Positions 60,409 through 64,000 of a DNA stretch of 64,000 nt are shown piece by piece; the stretch's first letter is position 1, and every line of letters begins with the position of its first letter. Source of the stretch: Candidatus Edwardsbacteria bacterium RifOxyA12_full_54_48 (GTDB taxonomy: Bacteria; Edwardsbacteria; AC1; EtOH8); the NCBI GenBank assembly GCA_001777915.1, contig MFFN01000001.1:124001-188000 (forward strand), given 5' to 3'. Made by a program: the position numbers and the translations under genes. The notes beneath the pieces were generated by a model. That model saw nothing but the letters and a program-made list of their open reading frames with translations. It ran no database searches and had not been told where the DNA came from.

Positions 60409-61263
60409 ATGAAAACAGAACTTAAAATATCCATCTGTCTGATGCTCCTTTCCGTAGTAACTGCAACATCCGAGACCCTGGACGTCACCATCAAGGGCCT
60501 GGACGACGGCCAGAAGACCTCCCGTCAGCAGGATTACAAGGAGGCGGTGCTGGACGCCAAGCGCCAGGCCATCGAGCAGGCCGGGGTGACGGTGGAATCG
60601 AAGTCAACAGTAAAGAACGCCGTTCTGCAGGAGGATTTCATAGAATCCAACGCCAAGGCGGTCCTGCTGCCGGGATTCCAGATCATGGACATCGGCTACA
60701 TGCAGGACGGCACTTATCAGATAGTGCTCACCGGCAAGGTTCAGGTCCAGCCCAAGCAATCATCTTCCGAGGCCGACAGCGGGGCCCTGCTTTTATTGAT
60801 GAACATCTACAGCGTGCCGGTGACCTTCCAGCTGAACGGCAGGCCGCTGGACGCCGGCGGCAAATTCACCGCCCTGGTGGCGATGAAGGATAGCACGGAT
60901 TTTTCCCTCCTGCCCAATATCAGGGAAGTTAAAAAAAGATACAACAACCTGCCTAAGTATTTTCTCTATCTGTTAAAACTTCCGGCCGGCCGGCACAGCA
61001 TCAGGATCACAGCCCAGGTCATCTCCGGCACCGGCCCCGGCAGGAACGGCAATTTCGTGGATGCTGAGATAATCCCTGGTCGGACCACATTTTACGAATA
61101 CCGGGCCGATCCGGAATACAACTTTATCCTGGCCGACAGCGATTTTGTATTTGAAAAACTGGAGGCCAATAAAAAACCGGCCGATACCACCGCCGCCTAC
61201 CGCCAAAAATTGCGGCAGGACATAACCGCCCAATACGAAAAGCTCATTGGCTTCAAGTTCTAA
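60409..61263 (+). CDS. Exported protein with LPP20/FlgT-like N-terminal region, function unknown
   Basis: 284 residues from ATG 60409 (GGGAGTGG upstream). Signal peptide (MKTELKISICLMLLSVVTATS), then QQDYKEAVLDAKRQAIEQAGVTVESKSTV, a motif seen in LPP20-like lipoproteins and in FlgT, followed by FQIMDIGYMQDGTYQIVLTGKV. The second half (ALLLLMNIYSVPVTFQLNGRPL, GRHSIRITAQVI, ADSDFVFEKLE) is beta-rich, like a PEGA-type domain. Probably periplasmic. It lies between ATPase subunits B and D, another exported protein within a cytoplasmic complex's operon. Confidence 0.65.
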   Translation: MKTELKISICLMLLSVVTATSETLDVTIKGLDDGQKTSRQQDYKEAVLDAKRQAIEQAGVTVESKSTVKNAVLQEDFIESNAKAVLLPGFQIMDIGYMQDGTYQIVLTGKVQVQPKQSSSEADSGALLLLMNIYSVPVTFQLNGRPLDAGGKFTALVAMKDSTDFSLLPNIREVKKRYNNLPKYFLYLLKLPAGRHSIRITAQVISGTGPGRNGNFVDAEIIPGRTTFYEYRADPEYNFILADSDFVFEKLEANKKPADTTAAYRQKLRQDITAQYEKLIGFKF

Positions 61264-61282
61264 TACTAACCAGAACGCAGAA

Positions 61283-61362
61283 TTTATTATAAGGAAACCA
61301 GGAATGCAGGAAACTATAATGGTTCCCAGTATTTATTCCCGGTTTCATGGATTCCTAATAAA
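61283..61362. repeat. Imperfect inverted repeat before ntpD
   Basis: TTTATTA...AGGAAACCAGGAATGCAGGAA at the left and TTCCCGGTTTCATGGATTCCTAATAAA-type sequence at the right, imperfect reverse complements, in the 148-base gap. No gene in the gap. Confidence 0.5.
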
Positions 61363-61411
61363 TAATCTTCGCATCTATGGCCATCGTAATAATATCTAAT
61401 TTTATCAATAA

Positions 61412-62035
61412 ATGGAAAACGTATCACCAACCAGGATGAACCTGCTGGCCCGAAAGGCCCAGGTATCATTGGCCAAACAGGGGGTGGACCTGCTGAAGAA
61501 GAAACGCGACGCCCTGGTGGCGGAGTTCTTCGGCGTGGTCCGGAACACGCTGGAATCGCGCAACAAGCTCAACGCGGTGGCCCAGGAGGCCGTCAATCAG
61601 CTGAACGTCGCGGCCTCCATAGAGGGCAAGCCGCTGCTGGAATCGGCGGCCCTGGCCGGAAAACGCCAGGTGATGCTGCAGGTGGCCGAGAAGAACGTCT
61701 GGGGCATCAAGATCCCCGAGGTCTCCACCGCCCACAGCCTGAAAAGGGACCCCTTCAAGAGAGGGTACAACGCCGCCACCGCCCCGGGCCGGGTGATAAA
61801 GACCGCCGATAATTTCGAGGAGATGATCGACCTGCTGGTGGAGGTGGCCGGGCGGGAGACCCGCCTGAAAAAACTGGGCCAGGAGATAAAGAAGACCACC
61901 CGCCGGGTCAACGCCCTGGAACAGATCGTGATCCCCCGGCTGTACCGCCAGATGGCCTACATCAAAAGCGTCCTGGAGCAGAGGGAGAGGGAGGATGTCT
62001 TCCGGCTCAAATTGATAAAGAACAAAGGCGAATGA
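61412..62035 (+). CDS. ntpD: V-type ATPase subunit D
   Basis: 207 residues of mostly helical rotor-shaft protein: SPTRMNLLARKAQVSLAKQGVDLLKKKRDALVAEF, NVWGIKIPEV, and the long C-terminal helix RRVNALEQIVIPRLYRQMAYIKSVLEQREREDVFRLKLIKNK. The RRVNALE...IP motif is diagnostic. It is the last of the recognised ATPase subunits. Its stop overlaps the next gene. Confidence 0.94.
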   Translation: MENVSPTRMNLLARKAQVSLAKQGVDLLKKKRDALVAEFFGVVRNTLESRNKLNAVAQEAVNQLNVAASIEGKPLLESAALAGKRQVMLQVAEKNVWGIKIPEVSTAHSLKRDPFKRGYNAATAPGRVIKTADNFEEMIDLLVEVAGRETRLKKLGQEIKKTTRRVNALEQIVIPRLYRQMAYIKSVLEQREREDVFRLKLIKNKGE

Positions 62036-62721
62036 GACAGGTTCGCCTTTGTTCCCGTCTGCTGGCAGGCCTTTCCTGCTGGCTTTTTTTATCCGGCTGC
62101 ATTTCGGTGGACATCCAGACCAAGGCCGGCCGGGACCTCTCGGGCAGCCGGACCTATAGGATAACACTGGAGCCCATGCTGGCCAGGTTTTACCGGGCGG
62201 GGGCCTCGGCCAAAATGTTCGACCTCCCCGGGCAGGACCTGGAGAAACAAAAAGGCGTCAGCGCCGTCTCCAAGCAGGAGATCCCGGGAGAGGACGGATC
62301 GCTGGAGCTGGTGTGGTCCTATCGTTCGTCCCGTTTGGATGATTTCTCCAGCCAAACCGACACCGTGATCTTCTCCAAGAGGGCCGTCAAATGGTGGATA
62401 TATTACAGCTATTACGAACGCTATCTGCCCCGCCGGGACACCAGCAATATTCCGGCCGCCAGAGGCACCTGGTTTAAGAACAGCCTGACCCTGCCGGGGC
62501 AGGTATATTCCAGCAACGGGGACTCGTTATCGGGCTCCCGAGTCGTCTGGCTACGCTCCATGGATGCTTCGGCCCAGGGCGGGCTGGTGATGACCGCCCA
62601 GAGCCGGGAGATCAACCCCCTGCTGCTGGTTTTATTGCCGGTCCTTTTGGGCGCCATCTGCTACCTCCTGCTGAAACGCCGGATAAAATTAGTTGACCCA
62701 TCCTCCTCTGACGGCACTTGA
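62032..62721 (+). CDS. Lipoprotein with C-terminal transmembrane helix, function unknown
   Basis: 229 residues. Lipobox LFLSGC places the lipidated Cys near residue 23. The body (RTYRITLEPMLARFYRAGASAKMFDLPG, LELVWSYRSSRLDDFS, WWIYYSYYERYLPRRDTS) is beta-rich with many aromatic residues. A hydrophobic segment near the C-terminus (PLLLVLLPVLLGAICYLLLKRRIKL) should cross the membrane, which is unusual for a lipoprotein. It overlaps the ntpD stop (ATGA). Function unknown. Confidence 0.68.
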   Translation: MRQVRLCSRLLAGLSCWLFLSGCISVDIQTKAGRDLSGSRTYRITLEPMLARFYRAGASAKMFDLPGQDLEKQKGVSAVSKQEIPGEDGSLELVWSYRSSRLDDFSSQTDTVIFSKRAVKWWIYYSYYERYLPRRDTSNIPAARGTWFKNSLTLPGQVYSSNGDSLSGSRVVWLRSMDASAQGGLVMTAQSREINPLLLVLLPVLLGAICYLLLKRRIKLVDPSSSDGT

Positions 62722-62752
62722 TAATATGATCTAAATGTATTAAACTGAAACG

Positions 62753-64000
62753 ATGAGAATAAAAGCCAAACATATTATGGTCCTCCTTGGTTTTATGTTC
62801 ATAGCCGTTCCATCTGCCAGGGCCATGGGCAGCCGGCCGGAGATGATGACCGAGTACACCGAGGCCAGCCAGGGAACCCTGAGGTTCTACCTGCAGAAGG
62901 TCCTGTTCCGGGACAGCCTGGGGCGGAGCAACATTGAATTCTCCTATTCGCTGGCCATGGACCAGCTGCAGTTCATCGCCGATGGAGAAAATTACCAAGC
63001 GGGTTATTCCATCTCCGTAATCATCTATGACCAGGACGGCCAGCAAACAGCCGGCGATAGCTGGGAGAGGACGGTTAAGATCCCAAATTATCACCATCTC
63101 CAGAGAGGCGACAGCATTTTGGCCGACACCCTGGTCCTGCCGCTGCCCCCCGGCGGGTACCGGGCCAAGATAACCTGCCGGGATGAAAATTCGGACCGGG
63201 CGGGCCAATTCGACCAGCAGTTGACGGTCCCGTCCCTTTCCAGCGGAAATTATATCGGCGGGGTGAAGTTTGAGCGCGACTACCACGGCAGCCTGATTCC
63301 CTGGCCCAATCGGATTTACGGCGATGGCGCCGGGCCGATAATATTCCGGGTGGATCTATATCACCAAGGCTCCGACAGCCTGGACTTGAAAGCCAGCCTC
63401 AGCGATCCCCGGACCCAGAAGACGGTCTGGGAGAAGACCCAGGGGATCCCCGATCGGCCTGGCCGCGCGGCCAGAATGATCATCCCGGTCGACAGCTTTC
63501 CGGACGGCAACTACCGGCTGGGCCTGGTTATTAACGACCATAAAAAAAACCTGTTATGGCAGAGCCAGTATCAGGTGATGGTGCAGAACCCGGCCTTGCT
63601 TACCAGGGGTGATTTCGAGGAAAAGATCGCCCAGGTGGAATATATTTCCAGGCGAAGCGAATTCGACAGTCTGAAGAAGGCCGGACCCGAACAGCGGGAC
63701 AGCCTGTGGAAAGCCTTTTGGAAGTCCCGCGATCCCACTCCGGACACCGACAAGAACGAATACCGCGATGCCTATTATGAGAAGATCAATTATGCCAACA
63801 GCAATTTCGGCTCCAGCATCAGGCCCGGCTGGAGGACCGACATGGGGCGGATCTACATTAAGTACGGACAGCCCGACGAGACAGAGAAGCATCCCTTTGA
63901 AATCGATTCCCCGCCCTATGAGATATGGTATTATTACCAGGATGGGCTGAAGATAATTTTCCTGGACCGCCACGGGTTCGGGGATTACCGCATAGTTTAC
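62753..64000 (+). CDS. GWxTD-domain protein (3' partial)
   Basis: Open to the right edge, 416 codons visible. Signal peptide (MRIKAKHIMVLLGFMFIAVPSARA), a beta-rich N-terminal region of about 270 residues (FRDSLGRSNIEFSYSLAMDQLQFIAD, LPPGGYRAKITC, SFPDGNYRLGLVI), and a GWxTD domain: FWKSRDPTPDTDKNEYRDAYYEKINYAN then RPGWRTDMGRIYIKYGQPDE with the G-W-R-T-D signature, followed by YEIWYYY. GWxTD proteins are common in FCB-group and neighbouring phyla and are exported; function is not established. No strong ribosome site. Confidence 0.88.
   Translation, partial: MRIKAKHIMVLLGFMFIAVPSARAMGSRPEMMTEYTEASQGTLRFYLQKVLFRDSLGRSNIEFSYSLAMDQLQFIADGENYQAGYSISVIIYDQDGQQTAGDSWERTVKIPNYHHLQRGDSILADTLVLPLPPGGYRAKITCRDENSDRAGQFDQQLTVPSLSSGNYIGGVKFERDYHGSLIPWPNRIYGDGAGPIIFRVDLYHQGSDSLDLKASLSDPRTQKTVWEKTQGIPDRPGRAARMIIPVDSFPDGNYRLGLVINDHKKNLLWQSQYQVMVQNPALLTRGDFEEKIAQVEYISRRSEFDSLKKAGPEQRDSLWKAFWKSRDPTPDTDKNEYRDAYYEKINYANSNFGSSIRPGWRTDMGRIYIKYGQPDETEKHPFEIDSPPYEIWYYYQDGLKIIFLDRHGFGDYRIVY

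Overview
The window is a gene-dense, mostly GC-rich bacterial chromosome segment. It looks like a contig from an uncultured lineage of, or close to, the FCB (Fibrobacteres-Chlorobi-Bacteroidetes) group, for example Edwardsbacteria, Zixibacteria, WOR-3 or TA06. The placement rests on secreted proteins with Por/type IX-like C-terminal sorting tails (GLUG-repeat protein at the left edge, M6 protease at 34.6 kb), a GWxTD-domain protein at the right edge, an OmpA-type outer-membrane protein, many exported lipoproteins, and a bacterial V/A-type ATPase. No 16S rRNA is present, so the taxonomic placement is inference. No phage, plasmid, CRISPR array or classical insertion sequence was seen.

Layout: 1-5.3 kb holds the end of a GLUG-repeat surface protein and three short units with clear promoters and terminators (a 36-residue desulforedoxin-like protein, a DUF1858 protein, an exported TPR-alpha/beta hydrolase). 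5.3-7.9 kb is a minus-strand pair (HAD phosphatase and an ACT-like protein of unknown function). 8-11.5 kb is a pantothenate operon (panB, panC, panD) with an AT-rich membrane gene inserted and a GlmU-type nucleotidyltransferase at its end. 11.4-13.3 kb carries LytR_C and rsfS between an eroded and an intact GIY-YIG nuclease element, each bounded by inverted palindromic repeats. 13.3-26.5 kb is housekeeping: argS, a methyltransferase, purM, thiF/thiS, a membrane metallophosphoesterase, a molybdenum-cofactor cluster (moaA, moaC, MOSC, mogA) interrupted by an AT-rich OLD-like ATPase, then clpX and purA. 26.5-29.5 kb has tRNA-Lys, a cyclic-nucleotide-binding protein, tRNA-Glu and an OmpA-family protein with a long leader. 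29.8-31.8 kb is a minus-strand alr-mazG pair. 31.9-41 kb holds a DUF1844 protein, a LysM protein, a free MshEN domain, a second cNMP-binding protein, the M6 protease with lipoprotein neighbours, an exported molybdopterin oxidoreductase, a ferritin-like protein and pilT. 41-44.4 kb has birA, coaX, RNase G and tRNA-Leu.

44.5-62 kb is one long, nearly gapless unit built around the V-type ATPase: a TPR protein, a DnaJ-TPR protein, a roadblock protein, subunits G/H, I, K, E and C, then four membrane proteins of unknown function, two roadblock-like proteins, subunits F and A, a DHH phosphoesterase, an AT-rich membrane protein, subunit B, an exported protein and subunit D. Exported proteins, the last of GWxTD type, run off the right edge.

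The two most interesting things are (1) the GIY-YIG gene enclosed by nested inverted palindromes, with an eroded sister 1.3 kb away, which looks like a small REP-type mobile unit built on a GIY-YIG nuclease; and (2) the four-gene membrane module plus three roadblock-like proteins inside the V-ATPase operon, in which the first and third membrane proteins appear to share the same soluble fold. Several families of short dispersed palindromes occupy most intergenic gaps, and AT-rich genes of unlike composition sit between the stop and start codons of otherwise intact operons.
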